A stretch of DNA of 64,000 bases from Allium sativum (Eukaryota; Streptophyta; Magnoliopsida; Asparagales; Amaryllidaceae), in NCBI GenBank assembly GCA_030737875.1, contig CM060922.1, forward strand, positions 754,117,603-754,181,602. The letters are read 5' to 3'. A program made the translations under genes and the position numbers. Of this stretch, positions 24,963 through 37,448 are shown one piece after another. How positions within the stretch are numbered: the first letter of the stretch is position 1; every line of letters begins with the position of its first letter. Below the pieces are notes generated by a model. It had not been told where the DNA came from. It saw nothing but the letters and a program-made list of their open reading frames with translations, and searched no databases.

Positions 24963-26891
24963 GATCACTATAAAAACTGGTCTGCTTTGCCAAAATAAAG
25001 TCTCCTTTCGGTGACCAAAACCCTATCAGTAAAACCTGAAGGGAATAGACTCCACAGTGGTTGCATTAAAACATAGGGGAGGAAGCCATGAGTTTCGTCT
25101 CTTTAGAGGGAGCTCCTATTGGCATAACCCGAAGGGTTCAGTTACTAGAGTTGACATCTTCAAGCGTGTAGGGCTTATCTTGGTATACCTTTTGGACTTT
25201 CTGAGGGGATATACTAAAAAGCCTAAGTCTCCATCAATTGAGGATTACAAGCAATCTTCAAATAACAAAGCAACACAGAGTTATTAGCAGTGCCGAAAGT
25301 TGGAAATTTTTCGTGCCCTCCTCTCCAGCTGCTAGATATGTCCTCAGTATCTAGAGGCGCTCCCTTTGAGTGAGCAATAGCGACATTAATCTATTCCTTT
25401 AAGAAGCAGGAGAAGACGCCTTTACTAAACCTCCATATATACTTCCACAGAATAGCCAAGTGCCGAGAGGAGGGCCAACCCGCACTTATAAATACGACCC
25501 CAAAGGTCAAGAATGGGAACCGAATTTTCATTTCACAATCTTGTAATTTAAAATCTCAATAGTAAACCCTAATTTCTAAATGATTGGGGAAAGTGTTTGT
25601 AATCACTGAAATCAGTAATAAATAAGTTTTGCCAAGCAATTAAGGTAATGAAGACATACATATTCAATTAGCATTCTATTATTATCATAATTTTGCAGGT
25701 TTCTTACTCATTAGCTCCGAACAATGAGAGTTTATCCAAGGAATCCATCGAATGGTCGTTATAGCTGATTCTGAAACCTTATGAAATGTTACCTATCGAT
25801 GGTTACCTAAGATCATTGGGTTTAGCCTAGACCCTAAGCCTGATTCTATCTTCGCGACTAGTCCTTCGTAAGTTCAACTGAAACTACCAAGGTAACAATC
25901 CAATTAAGGATTTCAAAGATTAACTAAGCCTAATAAAGGTTCTGTACTTTTCTCATGTTCAAACGAAAGATCTGATGTCTAAGTCACCAAAAATTTACCT
26001 TCGAAACCATATGAACATTCAAAATGGAACTGATAAGTTATTCCAGGTTCCGGCACCAAGGGCCTCTAGCCACCCTGATAGGATTATACCTAAAGCCTTG
26101 GAGGGTCTTCATTCAAAATCCATAGAACAGGATCTTAGAACTACAGAGGGATATACCACTATCTTCAAATGCTACAGGAATATTGTTGTTCAATATTCTT
26201 TTTTTTTGCATGGCAAATCGTTTTTATAGTGGACGTACCACTTTTATTAGAAAAAGAAATAGAAATAGAGTTTTGCACAGACACAGAAACTTCAACTGGT
26301 TTGAAATGCCAGCACACTAAGAAAGAGAGCACAGGAGTGAAACTAAGAGTTTCATCTGCTAAAACAACCTAACAGCTAATCACCCATAAAGGTAGAATAA
26401 CTGGAAGTATCACCAGAGCTATCGGAACCTATAACATTGACATACTCTGAGAAAAGTATAGCAAGGTTAGGTACAAAACATAGGTTAGGATACCGAAACT
26501 CGCATACCCAATCCTAAAAGAGATTTGTTCTTGTCACCAAGAACATCCTCCTGAATGAGCTCAAAATTATCTCCCATAACCTGGTATTCCGGTCTTCTAG
26601 TATCATTATCCAAATCTGTTACATATTTATAGTATTCATTTTCTTGATGATCATATCTCATTCCAAAAGCATCATGGACCCACGAACGATCATATGACAT
26701 CCAGTGAATACCATTATCTTCAGCTTCCCCAGAACTAACACTATCTACCTCTTTAACTTCCTCAGATGGAGAAGTCACTCCTACCTTATTCTTTTAAACC
26801 CAAATACTTGGAGGAGGCTTCAGTAGGGGCGAACAAACTTTAGAAGGACCTACAAGCTATAGGAATTTGACTATGGAAGTAGTACTCAAAC
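24963..26891. other. Unrecognised, apparently low-copy region (left part)
   Basis: This 1.9-kb stretch matches no other part of the window and has no LTR ends. Short open frames exist: 25057-25287 plus (76 codons, containing EFRLFRGSSYWHNPKG), 25975-26229 plus, and 26485-26778 minus (97 codons, acidic). In addition a plus-strand frame reads through 26170-26370 into KLRVSSAKTT-like sequence before a stop. A TATAAATA is at 25487-25494. I recognise no family. It may be a decayed host gene, or an endogenous pararetrovirus remnant given the coding-like patches after a promoter-like block; neither is established. Confidence 0.35.
26887..26891. repeat. Target-site duplication of the solo LTR, left copy
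   Basis: CAAAC, repeated at 32664-32668 directly after the LTR end. Confidence 0.9.
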
Positions 26892-28004
26892 TGTAATGAC
26901 CCGCATTTTTCAGCGGTATAATAATTAATTTATTTAATTATTTAAAAAGTGATTTAGAGAATATAATGGTCGTTGAATTAAATAATGGTGAATATTTAAT
27001 TAAAATAATAAATTAAATTCTGAAATAATCAGAATTGGCTGAAATGGCGATATGGTGTGAACGGGATCACCTGTGATATTTAACTCAGTTTAGAATTGAA
27101 TTTGAATAATGAATATATTATATAAACGACAGTTTGAACGTATGATTATATTATAATTAAAATCAAACTCGAAATGGCGCGGCAATTCGCGATTTGGCTA
27201 TTTGAACTTCAACTGAATGTACAAGATTCGTTTTAAATCGGATTTCTGTGAAACAAGAAACGTGTGGAGCTGGTGGAGTATATCTTTCTAGTGGAAGAGA
27301 AAAATCGGGATTTCGTCGTGTAGATTTTGATTTATGTCCAAATCAAATTTTAGAAAAGTCGCTGTGGAATTCCTTTATAATTTATAAAGGAATTATTTAT
27401 ATTTTAAAAAGGAATTTCAATATAAATCGAATATCGATTTAATCAGGATTTGAAATATCAAGTTAGAAATTCATAGAGGAATATTCTAGAGCTGTATGAT
27501 ATTCAGTTGTGAATATATATGATAATATTTATTTTTAAATATTTAATTTAATTATTATTTATATATATTTATATATTTAAATGGGTCATTCAGAGCTTTA
27601 AAAATAGCCAGTTTTGCAAACGACCTCAGAATTCGACGAAACCAATTTTGTTGGATCCGCAATATTAAATTATTGTTTGATTTCCGTTTTCGTGATTTTT
27701 GAAGTCATTATGTGGCCGTACAGATTTTTAGAGTGAAAAGAACAGTCAATATTTCGACGGTTAAAAATACGCTGTGTGAGCAAACGGAGTCCGAATTCGA
27801 CGAAACCAGTTTCGTTGGGACCGTAATGTCGAACTCTAGCTGCATGTCAATTTTCATGATTTTTAGGTATCGTGGGTATTCGTAGGGATTTTTAGAATGT
27901 GCAAACGAATATAAAATGAATAAAGAAAAAATATCTTAACTTATAACTAGGCCAAATAAAGCCCACGTTCATCACTTACAGCCGCACAAGCAATCCCATC
28001 CCGT

Positions 28005-28012
28005 TATATAAG
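28005..28012 (+). promoter_or_regulatory. Candidate TATA box of the solo LTR
   Basis: CCCGTTATATAAGCG lies 1.1 kb into the LTR. A leader follows, and a donor-like AATGTGAGTAAATC is at 28848, which is shared with C although the leader is not. Confidence 0.5.
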
Positions 28013-29769
28013 CGTTCTTTAAGCCGCCACACCCATTTCCTTCTATAGCAAAAACCATCGCAAGAAATAATTTCAAATCAATTCACATAATAATCTATAA
28101 ATCATTTCATGGATATATTTCGATTCGTGGATCTATGCTCTTCAAACTGATATGCATTTCGCTTTGTTCGACGTCAGTTTTGGCTTGTTGAAAATTACCC
28201 GTGCAAGCTAGGGTTGAATTCTAAGTGGGATTGAGTCGTCGATTTGCGATATGGCGTTCGAATTTGGGTTTAGAAAAGAGAGTAGCATCATTATGAGAAG
28301 TTTTGTGGAATTTCGTGATCGAAATGGTCGCTCGAACACGATGAGGCGCCAGTACCTGCTAACGACGGAAAGTGAAGGGGAGCACCGAGTTTTATACAAA
28401 GGGTATGAGATTAAAGAGGAGTTTGAGAGGAGAATTATGGTATTTTTTTTATTTTAAAGTGGAAAGAAGGAGGAGGAAAGAATGGTTAAAGTTGGACATT
28501 GGCATTCGTTTTGAGTTGTCTGGAGCTCCGCCATTATCCTGGAGGAAGAAGGTATAAAGGTTGGGTCGGGTCCGATGTTCTAATGGGCCAAGTCAAAAGG
28601 TGAAAGCCCAAAATGGATTGATAATTGAAATTTAATGTTTTTAATGTTTATCCAAACTTGTAAATTGAATATCTCGACCATACGTTATCAGAATTGCGAA
28701 CGGTCAGATCCGTTGGGATCGTATGGACGGGAGCAACACAATGAGACTGACTGGGAGTGAATCCGAGCTCATTACAATTTATTGAAAATAAATTGTCCGT
28801 CTGAATTAAACCAAGCGATGGTTATCGTTATAAACGATGATCGTCCAATGTGAGTAAATCTCACTAACTCTAAACAGTTTATAATTTCATGTTGTATTTT
28901 TAGAACTGTTAAATGTTGGCTGATTGACTGTGTGTTGACTGTTTGATTGAACTGTTAGTCAGTTAGTGAATTTCTATATTGATTCTGTTTAACAGAATAT
29001 ATCATATGGAACTGAAAGTGATGTTGATTTTATGATGTATAACATCTGTGGATGCAGGGAAACAGGTTGGAAAAATCCGACTGGATTCCTCAACAGTTAT
29101 TTTATTGTTTTCATATATTGTAATATATGATGTGATATATAATCTGTTGTGGATTATATGTGTTTGAACGATATTGGTCATCGTGATTTGATGTGTTAAA
29201 TACCATAACATACCAGAATGGTGAAAAGGTAATTTTCAAAATGAATATTGAAAATAGATTATTTATAAAATCAAAGGATTTTATAAAAGAGATAATATTT
29301 ATAACAATCAAAGGAGATTTTATAAAAGGTATTATTTATGAATGGAATATTTATAAATAGAAATTTATTTATAAATGGATTATTTATAAATTGAAAATAC
29401 TTAGAAATGAAACCCTAAAGGAATTATTTGAAACCATTTGCAAATAGATTAGAACGAGAAAGGTTTGTAAACCATTTACAAATGGAATCGAAAGAGAAAT
29501 GTTTGTAAACAATTTACAAATGGAATCGAAAGAGGAATATTTGTAAAACCTTTACAAATGAAATCGAAAAGGAGGTATTTGTAAAACCATTTACAAATAG
29601 AATTAAAAAGGAAATATTTAGAAAATAAATAGAGTTATAAAAAGGAAATTTGTTTATAACTTAATAGGATGTTATAAAAAGGAAACCGTTATAAAAAGGA
29701 AAACGTTACTAAAAAGGAAATCATTTGTAAAGTGAAGAATCGTTACTAAAAGTAAATCTTTATAAATGA

Positions 29770-30770
29770 ATAGTTATTCGAATAGAGTTAAATCGAATAT
29801 AGTATTCGAAAGTAAGCAAATCGAATTAGTTATGCGAATAGAGTTAAATAAATAAGAGTTATTCGAATTAGTTATTCGAATAGAGTTAAACCCAATATAG
29901 TTTATTCGAATAGAGTTAAAGGAAAGGAGTTATCGATTATTAGTTAATCGAAGGAGTTATTGATTATTAGTTAATCGAAAGGAGTTATCGATTATTAGTT
30001 AATCGAAGGAGTTATCGATTATTAGTTAATCGAAAGGAGTTATCGATTACTAGTTAATCGAAGGAGTTATCGATTATTAGTTAATCGAAGGATTTATCGA
30101 TTATTAGTTAATCGAAAGGAGTTATCAATTATTAGTTAATCGAAGGAGTTATCGATTATTAGTTAATCGAAGGAGTTATCGATTATTAGTTAATCGAAGG
30201 AGTTATCGATTATTAGTTAATCGAAAGGAGTTATCGATTATTAGTTAATCGAAGGAGTTATCGATTATAGTTTAATCGAAAAGAGTTATCGATTAGTTTA
30301 ATCGAAGTGAGTAATCAAATATAGTTTATTCGAAAGGAATTATCGAATTTGGTTATTCGAAGGAGTTATTGAATTTAGTTATTCGATGGAGTTAATCGAT
30401 TATAGTTAAAGCAAATGAGTTAATTAAATATGGTTTATTCGAATAGAAAGTAAAAGGAGTTAATCGAATATAGTTATTCGAATAGAATCAATTGAGTTAA
30501 TCGAATATTAGTGATTCGAATAAAGTAAAAGGAGTTAATCGGGTATAGTTTATTCGAATAGAGTTAAAGGAGTTATCGAATATAGTTTATTCGAAAGGAG
30601 TTAAGTGAAACGAGTAAATCAATAGCATTAGTTCGATAGAGTTAATCCAATAGCGTTAGTCCAATAGAGTTAATCGATAAGGGTTAATCGAATAGAGTAA
30701 ATTGAATAGAGTTATCGAATATACCTTATTCGAAGGAAAGAATTGTCGAATAAGATGATTCGAAGGAGAG
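29770..30770. repeat. Degenerate 24-28-bp tandem array in the solo LTR
   Basis: About 1 kb of units built on GAGTTAATCGAATA and related forms. The core at 29917-30303 holds about 14 units of 26-28 bp sharing GAGTTATCGATTATTAG. Each unit carries AATCGA and TCGATT, which are complementary, so hairpins could form between neighbours. The matching region of C (40260-40470) is far shorter. Confidence 0.9.
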
Positions 30771-32106
30771 TTACGTACGTAAGGAAGTTGTTAAAGAATT
30801 AAAAGGTGAACTTTGTCTATTTGAAGGTTAGAAACGTTGTTCAGTTAAGGTCTGAGAGGTAGTATTACCCCAACTTGATTGACTTCATTTTTAACTAAGG
30901 AATGGTTAAGGTTCGATAGTGAAGGTGGGTTAAAGGAATTTAGTTAATAAGCGTAATGGTTTGAGTTGGCATCGCGATGGTTTGTTAAACATATGTCTAA
31001 GTCCAATGAAGGAGTTTTGGAAATGTTTTCCAAATAAGAACCAGAAATGTTTACTGATATAGAAAACAAGAAATGGAAATGTTTTCCAATAGTAATAACA
31101 TATATTTTCTAAATTTAGAAAATAAGAAATGTTGAATATAGGGAAACAGGAGATGAAAAATGAACTAAGGATATAAATGTTAAATGATGTTTGATCGATA
31201 TAATTTCCCTTTGGAAATAATATCGTTGTTTGCACACCTGTTTTTCTTTGATAGTTAAATAACAGACTATCGAAGTTTTTGACCATTTTAACGTTGTTAA
31301 TATGGAGAGACCGGTTGGATTATTATCCAAAGAACCACTCTGTATTGGCATAAGCGTTGCGAATCAATATGCCAAAGATAATTGAAGACGGAGTAAAGTG
31401 CAAGGGCTATTGTATAAGTCTTAGATAACAGTGCCTAAGATGGATGTATTGAATAGTGCCTTCGGTTCATCCTGTTCCTGGATGACTTGTATGGATCAAT
31501 GTCTGACAGAGTATTTCCAGAAAGGTCACGTACATTGATTTCTTCAACCGTACCAAGAGTGGAAGCGGAGAAGGAAACTTCTTTAGCTAACACGTAATGT
31601 ACTGTTGTAGACGTCAATTAGTGATTTTCTATGGATCTGACAATGTGGCATTCGAAGTGAATCTGATGTGATAATGAAGCGTAACCTCAAGCCTCATCAA
31701 CCGGTAAATGACAGAAATCGGGCAGGCAGCATGGCTAAGTCGGTCGCTCCGAAGTAGGGTGTATAATCACCTGATCTAGAGTTTCATTTACTTCTAAAAA
31801 TCTATTGTTGATGCTGTCCCATTCGGGAAACGGTTGCTGATCCCAACCGTTGGTGATATACATTCGATACACTCAAGCGAAGTGAGTGGTCGGTCATGTG
31901 TGGCTGGGTTGCAAGATGTTCTTGTTGAACCCAGTGTATTCCTTTCTAGAGGTACACTAGCGAAAGGTGGTCCCATACCTTGTCATAGTTGGAAATCCAT
32001 TACTCAATACGTGCTTGCAGTTTTGATTGTATACTATGTATGTAGAACATGAGATGAAAGCGTTTCTACTAGATGATTATTATATTGTGTTGATAGACAT
32101 TATTAT

Positions 32107-32190
32107 AATATCAAAAGGTTTTTGATATAAAGATAATTTGGATTCTCATAAGGGGAAAACCCGTTCCGTTATACGGCGTGGTCTTATGAG
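32107..32190 (+). other. Two conserved hairpins near the 3' end of the solo LTR
   Basis: ATATCAAAA-GGT-TTTTGATAT forms a perfect 9-bp hairpin. It is followed by CTCATAAG (32145-32152) paired with CTTATGAG (32183-32190), enclosing CCGTTCCGTTATACGGCG. In C the enclosing stem is CTTATAAG/CTTATAAG (41671-41678 and 41709-41716), a compensated change. Confidence 0.65.
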
Positions 32191-32663
32191 ATATCATTTA
32201 CCTGCTTAAACTGTTTTAAACTGTTTTACTCATACCAGTCCCATGACTGACCCAGAGTTTATTTTGTTCTGTTTTCCCTAAACTCTTGGGTGCCCAATTT
32301 TGTACGGGCATTCAAGTAGTCAGGAATTTACAGATACTTGAAGAGCTGGAGCAGGAGGCTTCAAGATTATATAGCTATAGTTTATTTCCGCTGTGTTGTA
32401 AGTGTTGTACTCTGATAATGTTATTGTATACATATAATGATTTTAATTCAAGGATATATTATCTATTATATGTTGCTCGTTCCACTGTGAGATTCGTGTT
32501 ACTATGATGTTGTGTTCTTCTTCTTCTTCTATTCTAAGTTTCTATCTTATCTTTCCTCACCCTCTAATTTCTTTCATTAATCATCCGGTATTTTCGACCC
32601 TTGGATGTTCAATATGTGTTGCATATCGGATAACCAAGATCGCCAAAATCCCGGGTCATTACA

Positions 32664-33582
32664 CAAACTAGATATGCCCCTTTCAACAAGTAAGGGATTC
32701 CACTTGAAGACACTGCTTTTAGATGTTAACCACAAGTTTGGCTTTTGGGCGCTAGAAGAAGGGCTTGAACCTCTGAAACCCTTAACCTCCTTTTAAAAAT
32801 ATCAACAAATGGATTCTTAAAAATGAAGAATTTGGAATAAAAAACGAAGGATCGCATATACCTTAAAGATCGTTTCAAATAAACCAATAAGTAATAACCT
32901 CAGATTGGAAAAAAATGTCCTTGAAACAAAAGAATATCCCCGAAGGATAAAGTGTGAACCAGAAAGGGAGAATCAAACACCTCCATAGTCTTCTGAAGGT
33001 AAAGAGTGGCAACTCTTTTTTATTGTCAATGACATAACATTACAGGAAGAATGAAAATGGTATAAAACTAAGCTCCCAAAGAAAGGAATGTGATCCCTCT
33101 TTCAACACTATGTCAACCTGTTATGGGTAACAATTTGGTTAAGAATGGACAAGAAGTGGAAGGAAGCCTATAACCCACATAGGTGGGGCATGAACCCCTT
33201 CTATCTTGGGGAAACATCAATTTTTTCCTATGAAAAGATATTACGAAGGGACAACAACTTGCTCATAAAACTGAGAAATGTGATTCAAAATTGTTCCCAT
33301 ATATTAAGTTTGAAAGGAAGATAGCAAAAGAACACAATGCCTCCGTGTTGAAAGGAAAATTGAATTTCAGAAGTAACGAATACCACCGTAATCCAGTAAA
33401 GGTACCGAAAAGGGAAAAAGGATTACAAAACCTATCTTCAAAATCCCCAAAAGCCTTAACAAGAAAGAAATGGCATCCGATAGCAATGAACATATGACAA
33501 CGTCCAAGAAACTGAAAATTAATCCCTTTAAGAGGTCTAAGGCAGAAATGATAAAGGAACTTAATCTAACTGACTTTGTCAA
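32664..33582. other. Unrecognised low-copy region (right part)
   Basis: This continues the sequence left of the solo LTR after its duplicated CAAAC. One frame reads LDMPLSTSKGFHLKTLLL for about 45 codons across the former junction, and another open frame lies at 33291-33497. Many stops occur elsewhere. No family is recognised. Confidence 0.35.
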
Positions 33583-33693
33583 TGTAACAACCCGAATTTC
33601 GATAGACCGAATTTTTCTCAAAAATCTTGATCTAACAAAGCTTTAGTTGGCTTGTCTGGTATCCTACAGAAAAGAAAAAGATAATAAATATAT
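33583..33693 (+). mobile_element. Start of LTR J, truncated by element B
   Basis: TGTAACAACCCGAATTTCG at 33583 has the form of the other LTR starts in this window. It runs only 111 bp before the LTR of B begins at 33694. The rest would lie beyond the right end of B, outside the window. Confidence 0.55.
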
Positions 33694-34729
33694 TGTAATA
33701 ACCCGGAAATTCTGAACCAGTTTAAAATTTTTATTTTGGCAATTTTATCGAATTTTGAACATTTAAAATGAATTATTTTAAATAATATCGACGAGAAATT
33801 TATTTTGAATATAATTCGAACGTATATATTATATACGTCGCCGTTAGAATATAAATATTTATATATAATTATAAATAGAATTGAAAATGGCGCGGTAGTT
33901 CGATAATTCGATTTCAAACTTCAATTGAATGTACCGGGTACAAAACAATCCAGATTTTAGTGAAACCAAAAACAATAGAATCTAATTGATGATATCTTTC
34001 CAACGAATCCGAAAAATCGAAATTTCATAGCGGGAATCAAAAGATAGGTCCAGTTGAAAATTCTGAATAGTCGCTATGGAATTCAGGCCCTTAAAAATGG
34101 GAATTTTGCAAACGACCTCGGATTTCGACGAAACCACTTTTGTTGGATCCGCAGTGTCAAGTTATTGTGAGATTCCAAATTCCATAATTTTTCGAATCAA
34201 TATGTGAGCGTGGCAAAGGAAAACGCGTTTGACCAGTTTCAGTTGATTTTAATCGACTGAAAAATGGCCATTTTTCCAACGGTCTCAGAATTCGACGAAA
34301 CTAGTTTTGTTAGGACCGTATCGTCAATACGAAGCTAGAAAATATTTTTCTGGAATTTTTAGAGTTAGTATGTGACCCCGGTAATTTGAAATGTACGTTT
34401 AAAATTCAATATAGTGATTTAAATGTAAATTCAATGGAAACTGATCAAAACGATCGAATCAGCTTGCGATACATATCCCATTGTGTTCGGAATGGGGGTA
34501 AAACGCTATGGGCGACAGGCGGTGGGCCTCGTTTAGAGGTCGAAAATAAAAGTTGCTTTTTGCGGTGAAATAAAATAATTAAAATAATTAAAAAGTAATG
34601 TTCTCTCTCCCTCTTCCCCTTAAACCCGCTCTGCCCCCACCCATTTCGGTTGAAATCAGAAAAGGAAAAAAGAAAAAAGAAAAAAACTCCAGCCCCTCGT
34701 CGTTGATGAACGCGCGCCTCCTCCCCCTC

Positions 34730-34870
34730 ATGGCGTCGCGCCCCCTTCTCCGGCCACCCTCCCTTCTCCGCTCCACTCTCTCTTCCTCCTCTTCTAAAAT
34801 TAATCGCAACCCCCTCACCCTTAAACCCCTAATTCCCCTGAACGCCACCGCAAATCGAAACCCCCCCTGA
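34730..34870 (+). other. Transit-peptide-like 46-codon frame in the B leader
   Basis: The frame starts MASRPLLRPPSLLRS and continues rich in Ser, Arg, Pro and Leu without acids, as in plastid or mitochondrial targeting peptides. It sits in an unusually GC-rich block ending at a donor-like GTGAGT (34986), and it recurs in the 3' LTR at 52102-52242. Copy A has unrelated sequence here. It could be a captured first exon of a host gene, or chance in GC-rich DNA. Confidence 0.3.
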
Positions 34871-35044
34871 CTGCAACCGCCCTCTAGGCGATGTCCAGAC
34901 TCCGGCGCCCCAATGGCAACTGACCCGACCGCGACGCAGCACCCCTTCCTTCAGCGACGCAGAAAACCTCCCTTCCCTTCTAACGGTGAGTTTTATTTAT
35001 TCATTTTAGTTTACCCAAGTTGTGAAGTACGATTTAAAATCAGT

Positions 35045-35045
35045 T

Positions 35046-35078
<33 letters not shown>

Positions 35079-35084
35079 TATATG
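35045..35084. repeat. (TA)n microsatellite in the B 5' LTR
   Basis: A TA-rich run; the 3' LTR equivalent at 52417-52471 is longer and interrupted by TACA. Confidence 0.85.
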
Positions 35085-36829
35085 AAAGGCTAGGAATTTT
35101 ATATTTAAATAAAGATTTGATTTTTATCGTCAAAAAGAAAAGTCGAGATTCTTAATTCGATAAAGGTAAGGTTTTTAATTCGAGAAAGGAGGGATCTTTA
35201 AAAGAGATAAAGAAGCGATTTTTAAAATATGAAAGCCATGATTTTTGTTTAGGTAGAGAATTAAAAATATAATTTTTACATGATAGGAATATTAGAAATA
35301 TCATATTTATATGAATAGCAAAATAAAAATGTGGTTTTTATAATGATAAGTTTGAAAAGGAGAAATCTTTATAGTTGAAAGGGCGAGATCTTTATATAGA
35401 AAATAACGATGTAAAAATATAATTTTTATCTATATAGTAACAAAGTAAAAATTCCATTTTTATATATTGAATAGCGAAGTGAAAATTCGATTTTTAAATG
35501 TATGAAGCGATTATAAAAATATGATTTTTGAATTGAAAGTGAACAAATAAAAATGTGATTTTTATTTTAAAGACATCAAAATATAAAAATGAGTGATTTT
35601 TATATAGGTAGTGGCTACGAGCAAACGAAGATGACAAAAGGAAAGAACGATGAAGATTTCTATAAATGAAGTGTCGTGGAGTTGGAAAAGCTATCGGTGA
35701 GAATTTCTCACCTTTCAATTTCTTTTTCTAGTTATATATATATATACTAGGATGCAGACGGTGCTTAGTAGCACCCGACACAATCGTCCACAGACCATGG
35801 ACTTGTTTGTTTGATTGCAAAAATTAGTTAGATTATTTGATTGGATTGAATTGTTTGGTGAAATGGAATTGATTTGATTGATGTGTGAATGGCGTGGGCC
35901 TTCACTAGACTGGGGATAAGGCTAGGCCTCGTCCCGTTTCTAGTATAGTGCCGTTATGCCGCCGAAATTTTCTAAAAAAAAAAGTTAGAAAAATAAAAAT
36001 ATCATTTTATTGAATAAATGAATTGAATAGAAATTCATAAGTTAAAATAAAATGTTTTATTGTTAAAAATATAATTTTTTTTACGTAAATATAAATATAG
36101 TGAATGTGAATAAATAAATATTCATTTACAAACCGGACGGTTTGTTGATGTACACCTATTTGAAGGACATTGATTGGGTCGATAAATTTTACACATCGCC
36201 CAACTGCACAAATAAAATCTGTGTTTGATTGTTTGAAACCCCACACGGGTGTTGGGATGAAATTCGAAGTTCACTCGTCCTGATTGATTAAATACGTCGA
36301 TCGATTGATTGACAGGCTGTTATAAGCGTTAGATATCTATATTTGATGCTTATACAGTGTAGTGCACTTTGGTTGATGGTTGATTATTTTTCAATGCTAT
36401 TATATACGTGTGATGTATGAAAATCCATATAATTAATATTATATGGTGATTGATTGGGCCTCATTCCAATTTAGAAAATAAAGAATATTGTAAAATAAAG
36501 GTTCATGTGTTGACTGTACTCATCCGTTGAGATTAGTCATGTGTTGAACGAAATATTTTAATAATAAATTTTATATCTTTATCACTATAAAATAAAGGTT
36601 CATGTGTTGACTGTACACATCCGTTGAGATTAGTCATGTGTTGAACGAAATAATTTAACAAAAATAGTCACACGTGGACAGTACTCATTCGTTGAGATTA
36701 GTCGTGTGTTGACAAAAATAAATATTCATTTGTTGAATAGAATAAAGGAATATATGAAGCCGGGTTGATTAGATTGACGCCATTTTGACGTGAACGATAT
36801 TTATATCGATTTTATTCATTTTGAAATGA

Positions 36830-37100
36830 ATTGAATATAAAACAATTTCGAAATGAATTGAATATAAAACGATTTCGAATTGAATTGAATAGAAAACAAA
36901 TTTGATTTCAATTGAATATAAAACGAATTTGAATTGAATCGAATAGAAAACCAATTTGAATTGAATCGAACAGAAAACCAATTTGAATTGAATCGAATAG
37001 AAAACCAATTTGAATTAAATCGAATAGAAAACCAATTTGAATTGAATCGAATAGCAAACGACTTTGAAATTGAATTGAATTGAAAACGAATTCGAATTGA
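36830..37100. repeat. 27-bp tandem units in the B 5' LTR
   Basis: About ten units combine AATTGAAT with AAAACCAATTTGAATTG or AAAACGATTTCGAA. The same array is at 54210-54480. Its open frames on the minus strand are artefacts of the 27-bp period. Confidence 0.85.
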
Positions 37101-37448
37101 ATTGGAAACAAATTGAAATGAGTTCAAATTGAATTGAATAGAAATGAATTTTAAAACGAATCTATAAAGAAGAATTCAATTTTGCTTTGAATTGAAATGG
37201 AAGTTGAAAATGTTTTTGAAACGAATTCAAAACTATTTATATAATTCGTTTTAAATAGTAATCGACGAAATATATATTATATATATAATATAATGGCCTG
37301 AATGGAACGCACCGCGCCACGGCAGTTCGTGAATTTCGACCATTTATTTCAAACGGACATTACGGGAGATCCGACCGTCGGATTCTCCTAAAACCGGAAC
37401 CGTTGGGTTCGTATCGAAAAGAGCTTTCTAATGAATATTAGAAATTCA

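Larger units (their letters stand above)
26892..32663 (+). mobile_element. Solo LTR of the C family
   Basis: A single LTR of 5772 bp runs from TGTAATGACCCG to CGGGTCATTACA, with CAAAC duplicated on both sides and no internal region. It aligns with the C LTRs at both ends (about 26892-27450 and 28700-29000, then 31250-32663). It is longer because of a repeat expansion at about 29770-30770. Its promoter-proximal part (about 27450-28650) is unrelated to that of C. Solo LTRs arise by recombination between the two LTRs of one element. Confidence 0.93.

Noticed and set aside
36769..37127. Overlapping minus-strand frames over 27-bp units (also 54151-54509)
   Set aside because: Same repeat artefact; three overlapping frames on one strand cannot all be coding.
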